Below are positions 1-8,216 of a stretch of 64,000 bases of DNA, piece by piece. The notes under the pieces were generated by a model that was not told the DNA's origin, searched no databases, and was given only the letters and a program-made list of their open reading frames with translations. How positions within the stretch are numbered: the stretch's first letter is position 1; every line of letters starts with the position of its first letter. The DNA lies in contig NZ_CP102293.1 of the NCBI RefSeq assembly GCF_025152575.1, forward strand, positions 744,001-808,000. The letters are read 5' to 3'. This DNA is from Subdoligranulum variabile (GTDB lineage Bacteria > Bacillota > Clostridia > Oscillospirales > Ruminococcaceae). A program made the position numbers and the translations under genes.

Positions 1-2
1 TG

Positions 3-758
3 GGCGGCTTGCTGGGACGCTGGTATGAACACCTGGCCTGCGGCATCATCCGGCACTGCGGATTCCCGTTCTACGGTGTTTCCGGCGATGTCTGCCGGTG
101 GCTGGGGACCTTCGGCATCACGGCGGCGGGCACGCTGCCCAATGCCGTGGACCCGGAGGAGCTGACTTCTCTGGCGCAGGCCGAGCCGCATACCGACTGG
201 CGGCAAAAGCTGGCGGTTCCGGCAGAAGGCCACCTGATTGCTTTTGTGGGACGGCTGATTCCCGAAAAAGGAGCATTCCAGCTGGCCCAGGCCGTGCAGC
301 AGCTGCCGGGATGTGTGCTGGCCGTGGCCGGCACCGGTCCCGAGGAGGAAAAACTGCGGGCGCTGGGCGGTTCTGTTCAGGTGCTGGGCGCGCTGCCTCA
401 CCCGCAGATCATTCAGCTGCTGGACCAGGCGGACTGCTACTGCCTGCCCACCGAATACGCCGAGGGGTTTCCCACCACACTGCTGGAAGCCGCGGCCTGC
501 CGCTGCCCCATTGTATGCACCCACACCGCCGGCACCGGCGAACTGCTGCCTGACGAGGACTATGCCGTCTATCTGGAAGACACCCGCCCCGACACCCTGG
601 CAGCCGCGCTGCGCACCGTTCTGGCAGACCCGGAGGCAGCCCGGACCCGCGCAGCGCGCACCTTTGAAAACCTGACGGCCCGCTTTACATGGCAGGCGGT
701 CTTTGCTACAATGATGAAAACGGCGCAGGACGCCCGGACGAGCGCAAAAAGGAGTTAA
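3..758 (+). CDS. Glycosyltransferase family 4, C-terminal part (gene cut by window edge)
   Basis: The frame is open from base 3 and ends at TAA 756-758, so the start lies outside the window. About 251 residues are visible. They include the GT-B nucleotide-sugar domain signature FVGRLIPEKG and the EX7E-type motif EGFPTTLLEAAA, both typical of GT4 retaining glycosyltransferases that use UDP- or GDP-sugars on the inner membrane face. The start codon of the GT2 gene follows one base after the stop, so the two are probably translated from one mRNA. The sugar and acceptor cannot be told from sequence. Confidence 0.9.
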   Translation, partial: GGLLGRWYEHLACGIIRHCGFPFYGVSGDVCRWLGTFGITAAGTLPNAVDPEELTSLAQAEPHTDWRQKLAVPAEGHLIAFVGRLIPEKGAFQLAQAVQQLPGCVLAVAGTGPEEEKLRALGGSVQVLGALPHPQIIQLLDQADCYCLPTEYAEGFPTTLLEAAACRCPIVCTHTAGTGELLPDEDYAVYLEDTRPDTLAAALRTVLADPEAARTRAARTFENLTARFTWQAVFATMMKTAQDARTSAKRS

Positions 759-759
759 G

Positions 760-1479
760 ATGTCGAAATTGCTCATCGTGATCCCCGCTCACAACGAGGA
801 GGACAACATCGTACAGGTGGTGGAAAACCTGACGAGCCGGTACCCCGAATACGATTACGTGGTGGTCAACGACGGCAGCCGGGACAAAACGGCTGCCATC
901 TGCCGGGCCCACGGCTACCGGCTGATCGACCTGCCCATCAATCTGGGTCTGGCAGGCGCCTTCCAGACCGGGCTGCGCTATGCGGCGGACAACGGCTACG
1001 ACTGCGCCATGCAGATGGACGCCGACGGCCAGCACAAACCGGAATACATCGGTCCCATGCTGGAAGCACTGGAGGAAGGCAACGACATCGTCATCGGCAG
1101 CCGGTTCCTGACCGTGAAAAAGCCCAAGACGCTGCGGATGCTGGGCAGCTACATCATCAGCTGGTCCATCCGGCTCACCACCGGCCGGGCCATCTGCGAC
1201 CCCACCAGCGGCATGCGAATGTTCAACCGCGCCATGGTGGAGGAATTTGCCCAGAATCTCAACTACGGACCGGAGCCTGATACCATCAGCTACCTGATCA
1301 AGAACGGTGCCACCGTCAAGGAGGTCCAGGTGGAGATGGGCGAACGCACCGCCGGGCAAAGCTACCTGAATCTCTGGAACAGCATCCAGTATATGGTCAA
1401 GATGTCCATTTCCATTTTGCTGATCCAGTGGTTCCGCAAGCGCGACACTGAGACCCCCTACCCCGAAAGGAGCCTGTGA
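760..1479 (+). CDS. Glycosyltransferase family 2 (DPM1/DPG-synthase-like)
   Basis: 239 residues with a GT-A fold. The N-terminus VIPAHNEEDNI, the VVNDGSRDKT motif and the metal-binding MDADGQHK motif are classical GT2 features. A later SRFL and a DPTSGMRMF segment resemble polyprenyl-phosphate sugar synthases. It probably moves a sugar from a nucleotide donor to a lipid carrier or a nascent polysaccharide. A clear site (AAAAGGAG) precedes the ATG. It sits between a GT4 gene and a DUF2304 gene, a common trio in rhamnan or teichoic-like polysaccharide clusters of Bacillota. Confidence 0.92.
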   Translation: MSKLLIVIPAHNEEDNIVQVVENLTSRYPEYDYVVVNDGSRDKTAAICRAHGYRLIDLPINLGLAGAFQTGLRYAADNGYDCAMQMDADGQHKPEYIGPMLEALEEGNDIVIGSRFLTVKKPKTLRMLGSYIISWSIRLTTGRAICDPTSGMRMFNRAMVEEFAQNLNYGPEPDTISYLIKNGATVKEVQVEMGERTAGQSYLNLWNSIQYMVKMSISILLIQWFRKRDTETPYPERSL

Positions 1480-1480
1480 T

Positions 1481-1840
1481 ATGTTCGATCAAACGATCAT
1501 CCGCATCTGCCTGATCGTGGGCAGCCTCTTTACGGCAGGCTTCATCCTGCGCCGGGTGCGGCTGGCCAAGGTCCAGATCGAGGACACCATCTTCTGGCTG
1601 GTGTTCAGCGCGGCGCTGCTGATTCTGGCCATCTTCCCCGGTATCGCCTACTGGGCGGCCGATCTGCTGGGCTTCATGAGTCCCATCAACTTCGTCTATG
1701 TGGTCATCATCTTTTTGCTGCTGGCCAAGCAGTTCTTCATGTCCATCCGTCTCAGCCAGCTGGACAGCAAGGTCCGGATGCTCACCGAACAGGTCGCCCT
1801 GAACCAGGAAAAAGTGGAGCGCGACAAATTAGATTTGTAA
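1481..1840 (+). CDS. DUF2304 family small membrane protein
   Basis: 119 residues with three hydrophobic segments, near residues 5-22, 35-55 and 66-86, and a charged coiled-coil-like tail (QLDSKVRMLTEQVALNQEKV). The layout matches DUF2304 proteins, which are regularly encoded beside GT2 enzymes and are thought to anchor or assist them. The ATG follows one base after the GT2 stop with AAAGGAG upstream, so it is the last gene of this operon. No catalytic motif is visible. The biochemical role is unknown. Confidence 0.85.
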   Translation: MFDQTIIRICLIVGSLFTAGFILRRVRLAKVQIEDTIFWLVFSAALLILAIFPGIAYWAADLLGFMSPINFVYVVIIFLLLAKQFFMSIRLSQLDSKVRMLTEQVALNQEKVERDKLDL

Positions 1841-1863
1841 TATATGCCTAACTGTGGTATAAT
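1835..1863 (+). promoter_or_regulatory. Sigma-A-type promoter for the small gene at 1901
   Basis: TTGTAA (1835-1840) and TATAAT (1858-1863) are separated by 17 nt. The -35 overlaps the stop codon of the DUF2304 gene. A second TATAAT lies eight bases further on. Predicted from hexamer match and position only. Confidence 0.7.
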
Positions 1864-1900
1864 GGTATAATAGTAATATGAGCGAAAGAAGGTTTCCGCT

Positions 1901-2188
1901 ATGGCATTCACGCCCAAACTGACCTATAAAGGCCGTCCGCTGGTGCGCTGCGGCAATGACATCTATTATGGTTCCATGACCGATCCCTACATCGTCTACC
2001 TGCAGGTGCTGAGCAACCGCCAGGAGAACGGCGTGGAAGTGGCCGACAAAGTCCATCTGGTACTGCTGTCCACCGACGCTTCCAAGCCGCTGCCCGAGCG
2101 CATCGTCCGCCAGGCCAACCGTGTGGGGCTGTTCAACGCGCTGTCCTTCGGTGACATCATGCTGCAGGGCGCACTGCAGAAAAAATAA
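1901..2188 (+). CDS. Conserved hypothetical protein, 95 aa
   Basis: A basic, soluble 95-residue protein with no signal peptide or membrane segment. Its start, MAFTPKLTYKGRPLVRCGND, is followed by a predicted beta-rich middle part. A GAAAGAAGG site lies before the ATG. The gene has its own promoter at 1835 and a terminator at 2203, so it is expressed as a single short mRNA, perhaps with readthrough into the next gene. I do not recognise a characterised family. Codon use matches its neighbours, so it is a real resident gene. Confidence 0.75.
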   Translation: MAFTPKLTYKGRPLVRCGNDIYYGSMTDPYIVYLQVLSNRQENGVEVADKVHLVLLSTDASKPLPERIVRQANRVGLFNALSFGDIMLQGALQKK

Positions 2189-2202
2189 GGCAGACAAAAA
2201 AT

Positions 2203-2232
2203 TCCCGGCACTGATTTGCCGGGATTTTTTTG
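2203..2232 (+). terminator. Intrinsic terminator after the 95-aa gene
   Basis: An 8-bp stem, TCCCGGCA/TGCCGGGA, with a 6-nt loop and seven T. The next gene's ribosome site begins only about 13 nt after the T-run. Confidence 0.85.
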
Positions 2233-2257
2233 CTTTCAGGACAAAGGAGGGATTATT

Positions 2258-3475
2258 ATGCGCAGCCGGGACCATGCCGCAGCGCTGGGCGGTATTCTTG
2301 CCTGTCTGGGGCTGGCACTGCTGCTCTACCATTCCCTGGCAGGCGGCACACTGCTGAGTTCCAACCCCTACGACAGTTATTCCCTCCAGGCAGAGAACTG
2401 GCTGGCCGGGCGCAACTATATCGCCAATGGAGAAAACTATCCCTGGCTGGAACTGGCAGTCTATGAGGGACGGTATTACCACTCTTTCCCGCCGGTGCCG
2501 GTGCTCTGGATGCTGCCCTGGGTAGTAGCTTTCGGCAGCGCGGCGGCTGTTCCCTCCAATTTGGCGATGGCGCTGCTGGCCCTGCTCTGCGCAGCGGGCT
2601 GCTACGCCTGCTGCGCCCGGGCCGGGCTGCTGCCCGAAACCGCTGCCTGCCTGACGCTCTTTGTCAGCTTTGGCTCCAATGCGTTCTGGCTCGCCACCAG
2701 CGGCGGCGTCTGGTTCCTGGCCCAGATGCTGGGGCTTTGTCTTGCGCTGTGGGGGTTGTTCTTTGCCCAGCAAGAGACGGCGCTTTCCACCGCGGCCGCC
2801 TCCCTGTGCATGGCCCTGGCGGTGGGCTGCCGGCCCTTCTACGCGGCACTTCTGGCCGTCTGGTTTCTCTGCCGGGTCGTACGGAACCGCCGGGCCTTGA
2901 CCGCCCGGATACTGTTGCCTGCCCTGTTGCCGGCGGCGCTGGTGGCCTGCGGCCTGATGGGATACAATGTCGCCCGCTTTGGCAATCCCCTGGAGTTCGG
3001 CCGAATGTATCTTCCGGAATTTGCCCGCGGCGGAGATCCCCAATTTTCTCTTTCCTATCTGCCGGGCAATCTTGCCAATCTGCTGCGCCCTGTCACACTG
3101 GACGGGAGCCTCCAGCTGCATTTTGAGGTTTTCAACGGCTTTCTGTTTTTTGTAGCCAATCCCCTCTTCCTGCTCTGGGCTCTGCGCGGAGCGTCCTGCG
3201 TTATGCACAAAGAGCCTCGGACCGGGAAACTGCCCCTGCCCACCCAGGGATGGTTTCTTGCCGCCGCCGGCACAGGCACAGCGCTGCTGTATTGCCTGCA
3301 CCGCACGCTGGGCGGCTGGCAGTTCGGGGCAAGGTATCTGGTGGATCTTTTCCCCTGGGTGATCCTCTGGTTCCTGGCCCGGCCCGCCTGGCGTCCCCGC
3401 TCCGGGGCCTGGACCTTGTGCGGTGCCGCCATCCTCTTCAACCTTTACGGTGCACTGTATATGCTGCAGACATAA
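2258..3475 (+). CDS. Polytopic membrane protein, GT-C-like, 405 aa
   Basis: About nine to eleven hydrophobic helices. The first outer loop after TM1 carries NPYDSYSLQAENWLAGRNY and later YYHSFPPVPVLWMLPW. This acidic/aromatic loop-1 layout with a proline pair resembles GT-C glycosyltransferases of the GT39/GT83 type, but no full family motif is certain. The start at 2258 is chosen because ACAAAGGAGG lies 7 nt upstream; an earlier in-frame ATG at 2216 falls inside the terminator and lacks a site. It lies just after the terminator at 2203 and ends at a bidirectional terminator. Role in surface glycan assembly is inferred. Confidence 0.75.
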   Translation: MRSRDHAAALGGILACLGLALLLYHSLAGGTLLSSNPYDSYSLQAENWLAGRNYIANGENYPWLELAVYEGRYYHSFPPVPVLWMLPWVVAFGSAAAVPSNLAMALLALLCAAGCYACCARAGLLPETAACLTLFVSFGSNAFWLATSGGVWFLAQMLGLCLALWGLFFAQQETALSTAAASLCMALAVGCRPFYAALLAVWFLCRVVRNRRALTARILLPALLPAALVACGLMGYNVARFGNPLEFGRMYLPEFARGGDPQFSLSYLPGNLANLLRPVTLDGSLQLHFEVFNGFLFFVANPLFLLWALRGASCVMHKEPRTGKLPLPTQGWFLAAAGTGTALLYCLHRTLGGWQFGARYLVDLFPWVILWFLARPAWRPRSGAWTLCGAAILFNLYGALYMLQT

Positions 3476-3507
3476 AAAGTCCCCGGCAGAGATCTGCCGG
3501 GGACTTT
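3476..3507. terminator. Bidirectional terminator between convergent genes
   Basis: A near-perfect inverted repeat AGTCCCCGGCA/TGCCGGGGACT with A-rich and T-rich flanks. It can serve the membrane protein gene (+) and the CD1247-domain gene (-). Confidence 0.85.
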
Positions 3508-3520
3508 GCTGTTTATTGAA

Positions 3521-3958
3521 TTACTGATCCTGCTGATCGGTCTCCGCCGGAGTTTCCTCCTCGGTACCCTCCAGCTCGATGTCAAAGGCCGCACCGCAGT
3601 TGGGGCAGACCAACTCGGACTCCTGATCCAGCAAGGTCTCCTCGTCCACAGTGGAAACAGCGCCGCAGTTGGGGCAGGTCACCTCATAGAGGTCCTCACT
3701 GTCCTCGTCGTCGCCTTCCTCGTCCTCCTCGTCACCGTACAGGTCGGCCACCACATCGTCCAGATCCTGGTCCAGCGTCTCCAGCTCATCGTAGACCTGG
3801 TCCAGGGCGTTGTCGTGCTCGGTCACGCTGGCTGCCATCTCCTCCAGCAGGTCCATCATCGCTGCAATGACCTTGCCGTTCTTGGATGCGGGGTCAAATT
3901 CCATGCCAGTCATCAGGCCGCGGATGTAGGCGGCTTTTGCATTCAGATCCATAGCCAT
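3521..3958 (-). CDS. CD1247 N-terminal domain protein with zinc-ribbon pairs
   Basis: 145 residues. The N-terminal part (KAAYIRGLMTGMEF... KVIAAMMDLLEEMA) is the helical domain found in the CD1247 family of Bacillota. A strongly acidic linker follows (about residues 60-95). Two CPNC knuckles (YEVTCPNCGAV and LVCPNCGAAF) probably form one zinc ribbon. The start at 3958 is set by GGAGG about 10 nt upstream. It follows efp across a terminator. A regulatory or nucleic-acid-binding role is possible but not shown. Confidence 0.82.
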   Translation of the reverse strand: MAMDLNAKAAYIRGLMTGMEFDPASKNGKVIAAMMDLLEEMAASVTEHDNALDQVYDELETLDQDLDDVVADLYGDEEDEEGDDEDSEDLYEVTCPNCGAVSTVDEETLLDQESELVCPNCGAAFDIELEGTEEETPAETDQQDQ

Positions 3959-3984
3959 AGTGCTTTTCCTCCGTTTGCTTGTGT

Positions 3985-4021
3985 CAAAAAGAGCCGGGCG
4001 CGGCGGTATGCCATGCCCGGC
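3985..4021 (-). terminator. Terminator after efp
   Basis: On the minus strand GCCGGGC (4021-4015) pairs with GCCCGGC (3999-3993), followed by TCTTTTTG. The next start codon (3958) is only 27 nt beyond. Confidence 0.75.
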
Positions 4022-4028
4022 AGAGAAA

Positions 4029-4589
4029 TCAGTTGACGCGCTCCATATACTCGCCGGTGCGGGTATCGATGCGGACCTTGTCGCCCTCGTTGATGAACAG
4101 CGGCACACGAATCTCGGCACCGGTCTCCACGGTGGCGGGCTTCAGGGTGTTGGTCGCGGTGTTGCCCTTGATGCCGGGCTCGGTGGCGGTGATCTCCAGC
4201 TCGACGAAGTTGGGGATTTCCACGCTGAAGACCTTGCCCTTGTAGCTCAGCAGCTTGCAGGTGTCATTCTCCTTGCAGAACTTGAAGTTCTCGGGCACGT
4301 CGGAGGCGCTGACGGGAATGTCGTCGTAGGTCTCCACGTCCATGAAGTGGTACAGGCCGCCGTCCTCGTAGGAGTAGGTGACCTCTTTACGCTCGATAAA
4401 GGCCTGCGGGAACTTGGCGGTGGGGTTGTAGCTGGTCTCAACCACGGAACCGGTGATGACGTTCTTGGTCTTGGTGCGCACGAACGCGGCGCCCTTGCCG
4501 GGCTTGACGTGCTGGAACTCAACGACCTGAAGGACCTGGCCGTCCTGTTCGAAGGTAACGCCGTTGCGGAATTCGCCTGCAGAAATCAT
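4029..4589 (-). CDS. efp: Elongation factor P
   Basis: 186 residues, the usual EF-P length, with a KOW-like N-domain and two OB domains. The tip loop [10 protein letters not shown] places the modified lysine at K32, as in Bacillus-type EF-P. EF-P enters the ribosomal E-site and relieves stalling at polyproline stretches. The C-terminus carries the conserved [18 protein letters not shown] site (TTGGAGGAA) precedes the ATG, and a clear promoter is at 4635-4663. No lysyl-modification genes such as epmA or epmB are in the window. Confidence 0.98.
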   Translation of the reverse strand: MISAGEFRNGVTFEQDGQVLQVVEFQHVKPGKGAAFVRTKTKNVITGSVVETSYNPTAKFPQAFIERKEVTYSYEDGGLYHFMDVETYDDIPVSASDVPENFKFCKENDTCKLLSYKGKVFSVEIPNFVELEITATEPGIKGNTATNTLKPATVETGAEIRVPLFINEGDKVRIDTRTGEYMERVN

Positions 4590-4634
4590 ATAAAAATTCC
4601 TCCAATAATAGAATGGTACTACATAGCTGTATCT

Positions 4635-4663
4635 ATTTTACAGGATACTGCGTCGTTTTGCAA
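4635..4663 (-). promoter_or_regulatory. Promoter of efp
   Basis: Minus strand TTGCAA (4663-4658), 17-nt spacer, TAAAAT (4640-4635). It lies in the 126-base gap between efp and the endonuclease IV-like gene. I see no other feature in that gap. Confidence 0.75.
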
Positions 4664-4715
4664 GACCCGGGCTGCTTTTTTTGGGTCCTTTTCGCTAATT
4701 TTTTGCCCCGGACCT

Positions 4716-5576
4716 TCACAAAGCGGCGTAGGTGCGCCCCAGCACGGCGGCATCCTCGGCCTGGGTGCCCGCCGATTCACAGATGATGGTGGGTGCCAGT
4801 CCCCGCTCCTTCAGCAGCGCCAGCAGCGGCGCATGGGGCGGGCCGTATTCCGTATCAGCAAAGGTCAGATGGCATTTTTCGCCGCCCTTGGTGTAGGCAA
4901 TGCGGGAAAAATGAGCATGGAAACGAGATGCACGTTCCGGCCCCAGCACCTGCAGTTTGTCCAGCAGCGCGGCATAGTCCTCCGTGGCTGTTGCTTCGGC
5001 AAACTGCACGCCCTGGCTGCGGGCATACAGATGGCCGAAATCAATGCAGGGGGTGATGCGCTCATCCACCTGGCACAGCGCCAGCACCTCGTCCAGCGTC
5101 CCCAGCTGATTGACCTTGCCCATCGTCTCGGGACAGAGGATGCAGTCTGCGAACCCGGCGGCATCGCAGGCCTCCACGGCGCGGCGCATGGTATCCAGCG
5201 CCTTTTCCAGGGCCTCCTCCCGGCTCTGCTTGCCGCAGGAACCGGTGTGGAAGATCACCCGCCGGCCCCCCAGCGCCTTGACAAGGGCACAGCTCTGCAG
5301 CAGATAGTCAATGCTGTGCAGACGCTTGTCCTCCTCGAGGCTGGACATACTGATATAGTAGGGCGCATGCACCGACAGCGAGATATTTTTCTCGGCGCAG
5401 GCTTTGCCCAGCGCCTCCGCTTTGTCCAGCGCCAGCCGCACGCCGCGGCCGCACTGGTATTCGAAGGCCGTAAGCCCGAACCCCGCCGTGTAGGACGCAA
5501 TGCCCTCCGGGTCAAACTTCTTGCCGGGGTAGCTGTCCGACAGGCCTGCCGACCCGAAACGCGGTGTCTCACTCAT
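4716..5576 (-). CDS. Endonuclease IV-like TIM-barrel protein (AP endonuclease family 2)
   Basis: 286 residues. The metal-ligand pattern of the Nfo family is visible in order: LSVHAPYY, VIFHTGS, CPETMGK, CIDFGHLYAR, RFHAHFSR and a terminal ICESAG. These supply the His, Glu and Asp residues for the trinuclear zinc site of apurinic endonuclease IV. A repair role (5' cleavage at AP sites) is likely, though related sugar isomerases share the fold. Start 5576 is set by GGGAGG upstream and overlaps the end of yqeG by 8 bases, indicating coupled translation. Confidence 0.85.
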   Translation of the reverse strand: MSETPRFGSAGLSDSYPGKKFDPEGIASYTAGFGLTAFEYQCGRGVRLALDKAEALGKACAEKNISLSVHAPYYISMSSLEEDKRLHSIDYLLQSCALVKALGGRRVIFHTGSCGKQSREEALEKALDTMRRAVEACDAAGFADCILCPETMGKVNQLGTLDEVLALCQVDERITPCIDFGHLYARSQGVQFAEATATEDYAALLDKLQVLGPERASRFHAHFSRIAYTKGGEKCHLTFADTEYGPPHAPLLALLKERGLAPTIICESAGTQAEDAAVLGRTYAAL

Positions 5577-6078
5577 AGAGTTTGCCTCCCTTTTCGTAAT
5601 ACCGCCGGATCCAATGGGGTTCATACTTCCGCTTGATCTGTACGCTGCGGGCTTTATCGTGGGGTGTGCGGGGCAGCAGGAACAGACAAGGGATGCCGTA
5701 CAGGCCCGCCGCCATCCGGTCGGCGTAGATCTGATCCCCTACCATGGCCATCTGGGATTTTTTGACACCCAGCCGGTGACGCGCCACCATCAATCCCAGG
5801 GGCAGCGGCTTGCAGGCCATGGACACCCAGGCCAGACCGATGCGCTCCGCAAAGGGACGCACCCGCTTGGCCGTGTTGTTGGAAACGATGGTCAGGCTTA
5901 TGCCGGCCTCCCGCATCTCCTGCAGCCAGGCCTGCACGCTGTCCTCCAGCACCTGGCTGCCGTCGCCGGTCAGGGTGTTGTCCACATCCAGCACCAGCGC
6001 CTGGATTCCCTTTTGAGCCAGAAACTCCGGGCGGATGGCCTCCACCCTGCGAAAGATATATTCCGGGGTCAGGATCAT
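5569..6078 (-). CDS. YqeG family HAD-IIIA phosphatase
   Basis: 169 residues. HAD motif I is LVLDVDNTLTGDG, motif II the SNN in TIVSNNTAKR, and motif III/IV K-K-S-Q-M-A-M-V-G-D-Q-I-Y-A-D. The length and the C-terminal helix fit the YqeG / PGP-phosphatase-like subgroup (phosphatidylglycerophosphate phosphatase GEP4 relatives). pgsA is elsewhere in this window (17501), so a PGP phosphatase role is plausible but inferred. A ribosome site, AAGGAG, precedes the ATG and begins about 10 nt after the T-run of the rpsU terminator. Confidence 0.88.
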   Translation of the reverse strand: MILTPEYIFRRVEAIRPEFLAQKGIQALVLDVDNTLTGDGSQVLEDSVQAWLQEMREAGISLTIVSNNTAKRVRPFAERIGLAWVSMACKPLPLGLMVARHRLGVKKSQMAMVGDQIYADRMAAGLYGIPCLFLLPRTPHDKARSVQIKRKYEPHWIRRYYEKGGKLYE

Positions 6079-6094
6079 GGTTATGCTCCTTATA

Positions 6095-6131
6095 CAAAAA
6101 GTGCAGGCCCGCGCAAAACGCGGGCCTGCAC
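6095..6131 (-). terminator. Terminator after rpsU
   Basis: A 13-bp perfect stem, GTGCAGGCCCGCG / CGCGGGCCTGCAC, with TTTTTG on the minus strand. The yqeG start is only 22 nt beyond. A perfect palindrome GTAAGCTAGCTTAC (6142-6155) overlaps the rpsU stop. Confidence 0.92.
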
Positions 6132-6152
6132 AGTCGTTCTTTGTAAGCTAGC

Positions 6153-6329
6153 TTACTTAAACTTGCGCTTGCGGGCAGCCTCGGACTTCTTCTTACGGCG
6201 CACGGACGGCTTCTCATAAGCCTCACGCTTGCGCACCTCGGCCAACACGCCGCTGCGGGCGGTGCTGCGCTTGAAACGGCGCAGAGCGCTCTCGAGGGAC
6301 TCGCCCTCTTTGACACGGATCTCCGACAT
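6153..6329 (-). CDS. rpsU: 30S ribosomal protein S21
   Basis: 58 residues, highly basic, starting [20 protein letters not shown] and ending with a [13 protein letters not shown] tail, the canonical bS21 layout. It binds the small subunit near the anti-Shine-Dalgarno end of 16S rRNA. The start is fixed by GGAGGGAAGAAG directly upstream; an in-frame ATG at 6377 has no site. A consensus promoter is at 6394-6423 and a strong terminator follows. Confidence 0.97.
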   Translation of the reverse strand: MSEIRVKEGESLESALRRFKRSTARSGVLAEVRKREAYEKPSVRRKKKSEAARKRKFK

Positions 6330-6393
6330 CTTCTTCCCTCCCTTGACCTGAGACAGGAGTTTGCCGGTCAAATACAATCAACCAGTAAACAAG

Positions 6394-6423
6394 ATTATAC
6401 TATACTTACCCCTCCGATGTCAA
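6394..6423 (-). promoter_or_regulatory. Promoter of rpsU
   Basis: Minus strand TTGACA (6423-6418), 18-nt spacer, TATAAT (6399-6394): one of only two promoters in the window with a perfect TTGACA. Confidence 0.8.
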
Positions 6424-6494
6424 CCGGGAAAGGGGACATAGAACGTCGAATTTTTAATTTTTTAACATTTTTTCCGCTTTTCCACGAGGCGGCT

Positions 6495-7235
6495 TCAGCA
6501 CACTGCATGCCAGAGCCACAAAGCTCCATAGATGACCGGCTGATGGAGCATATAGACCAGCAGCGTATGCCGTCCCACAAAGGCCAGCGGCCGCACCACG
6601 GCGGGCGCCTGCCCGGCCCGCGGCCGCCACAGACGGGCCAGGAACAGCCCGCACCAGAACAGGAACAGCCACGGGATCAGCGGGAAATAATCCGCCGAGG
6701 AAAACCTCGTCAGATCCGGCAGCCCCAGCCAGAACCAGTTGGGGCGGTACCAGGCATCGGGCAGCGCCCACAGGCGCAGGGTCTCAAATCCCAGGTACCC
6801 CTTGGGAACCTGATTGGTCAGCGCAAAGAGTACAGCACAGGCTGCCAGGCCCACGCCCGCAGGGCATTTTTCCAGCAAGGGGCGCACCAGCCAGCTCAGC
6901 AGCACCGCCGCCCCATTGAGATGCAACACGCCGAACCAGATTGATTCCGACGGCATGAATCCCACCGTGACCGCCGTCAGGATCACCGCACAACCTGCCA
7001 CCAGCAGACCGTTTTTCCAGGGCTTGCGCGCCAGGGTGAAGCTGTACCCTGACACCAGGATGAAACTCCAGCAGATATACTGCTGCCATACGTGGCATCC
7101 CGCCCCGTTGATATCGTACCAGCTGCTGGCATGGCCGAATACATAGACCCAGTCGTACAATGCATGGTAGGCCAGCATATTGACCAGCGCCGCACCGCGC
7201 ACCACATCCAGCAGCCAAAGCCGTTTTGCCGTCAT
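6495..7235 (-). CDS. Heparan-alpha-glucosaminide N-acetyltransferase-like membrane protein (DUF1624 type)
   Basis: 246 residues with about seven membrane helices. The N-terminal LLDVVRGAALVNMLAYHALY contains the D-x-x-RG and a following His, typical of the DUF1624/YeiB-like acyltransferase family. The C-terminus FVGRHTLLVYMLHQPVIY is the matching last helix signature. Such proteins carry acetyl groups across the membrane to sugars or other acceptors; the substrate here is unknown. A divergent promoter at 7273-7301 drives it. It is followed by the separately promoted rpsU. Confidence 0.82.
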   Translation of the reverse strand: MTAKRLWLLDVVRGAALVNMLAYHALYDWVYVFGHASSWYDINGAGCHVWQQYICWSFILVSGYSFTLARKPWKNGLLVAGCAVILTAVTVGFMPSESIWFGVLHLNGAAVLLSWLVRPLLEKCPAGVGLAACAVLFALTNQVPKGYLGFETLRLWALPDAWYRPNWFWLGLPDLTRFSSADYFPLIPWLFLFWCGLFLARLWRPRAGQAPAVVRPLAFVGRHTLLVYMLHQPVIYGALWLWHAVC

Positions 7236-7272
7236 GCTCCCCCTGCCCTTTCCGAAATTTTACAGTTTATTC

Positions 7273-7301
7273 ATTGTAGCACAGCTCGCCTCAGGTTGCA
7301 A
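7273..7301 (-). promoter_or_regulatory. Promoter of the acyltransferase gene, sharing its -35 with a divergent promoter
   Basis: Minus strand TTGCAA (7301-7296), 17-nt spacer, TACAAT (7278-7273). The palindromic hexamer TTGCAA is also the -35 of the plus-strand promoter at 7296-7324. Confidence 0.7.
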
Positions 7302-7324
7302 TCAACGGCGTTTTGCGGTAAAAT
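7296..7324 (+). promoter_or_regulatory. Promoter of the HAD phosphatase / PFK operon
   Basis: TTGCAA (7296-7301), 17-nt spacer, TAAAAT (7319-7324), 34 nt before the ATG at 7359. Confidence 0.75.
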
Positions 7325-7358
7325 TTAGCTTGGATTACAAGGATTGGGGAGAAAGTAT

Positions 7359-8183
7359 ATGAGCAAGATACGTCTGGTCGCCCTGGACCTGGACGGGACG
7401 GTATTCAACGACGAAAAGCAGATCAGCCCGCGCACGCTGGACGCTATCCGCGCCGCGCTGGCCAAAGGCGTGGATGTGCTGCCCGCCACCGGTCGCACGG
7501 TGACAGGCGTTCCCCGCCAGTTTGCCGAGATTCCCGGTGTACGGTATGCCCTGACCTCCAACGGCGCGTCGGTGGTGGATCTGCAGACGGGGGAAAAACT
7601 GGTCTGTCTTCCCTTTGACGCCGCCCTGGCGGAGCGGGCTTTCGACGTGGTCCGTCCCTTTGGTGGGATGCTGAGCGTCTTCATCAACGGCGAAAGCTAT
7701 ACGGCCGCTTCCACCTCGGGGGACGGGCTGGAGATGGTGCCGGAAAATCTGCGGGAATACTTCCGCACCACCCGCAATGTGGTGCCCGACATGCACCGCA
7801 TGATGGAGGAGCATCCCCACGAAATTGAGAAATTCAGCATCCTCTACCCCACCGAGGCCCAGCGCGACGCCGCCTGGCAGGCGGTGGCCGCAGCCTGCCC
7901 TACCCTGGAGATCACCTCCAGCATTGAGCGCAATATGGAACTCAATGCACCCGGTGTGAGCAAGGGACCCGGTCTGATGGCCCTGGCCAAACGGCTGGGC
8001 CTTGCCCGGGAACAGGTGATGGCCGTGGGAGATTCCGGCAACGACCGCACCATGGTGGAGCTGGCGGGCCTGGGGGTTGCCATGGGCAACGCTACGGAAG
8101 AAATCCGCCAGGCCGCCGACGTCATCACTGCCGACAACAACCACGATGGCGTGGCAGAAGCGATTGAAAAATACGTATTGTAA
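7359..8183 (+). CDS. Cof-type HAD-IIB family hydrolase
   Basis: 274 residues. HAD motif I is LVALDLDGTVF (nucleophile D10, acid D12). The late motif GDSGNDRTMVELAGLGVAMG completes the active site, with the IIB cap in the middle. These enzymes remove phosphate from sugar phosphates, nucleotides or FMN/PLP; the substrate is not predictable. The start at 7359 has GGGGAG upstream; a TTG at 7344 is in frame but lacks a site. The first PFK gene follows after 33 nt, so a link to sugar-phosphate metabolism is reasonable. Confidence 0.9.
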   Translation: MSKIRLVALDLDGTVFNDEKQISPRTLDAIRAALAKGVDVLPATGRTVTGVPRQFAEIPGVRYALTSNGASVVDLQTGEKLVCLPFDAALAERAFDVVRPFGGMLSVFINGESYTAASTSGDGLEMVPENLREYFRTTRNVVPDMHRMMEEHPHEIEKFSILYPTEAQRDAAWQAVAAACPTLEITSSIERNMELNAPGVSKGPGLMALAKRLGLAREQVMAVGDSGNDRTMVELAGLGVAMGNATEEIRQAADVITADNNHDGVAEAIEKYVL

Positions 8184-8216
8184 TATTCAAAATAAATAGT
8201 ACAAGAGGTATATAAG

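Noticed and set aside
4716..5576. Sugar isomerase rather than repair endonuclease
   Set aside because: The fold is shared, but the order of metal-site motifs fits endonuclease IV better. The isomerase at 38247 has a different pattern.
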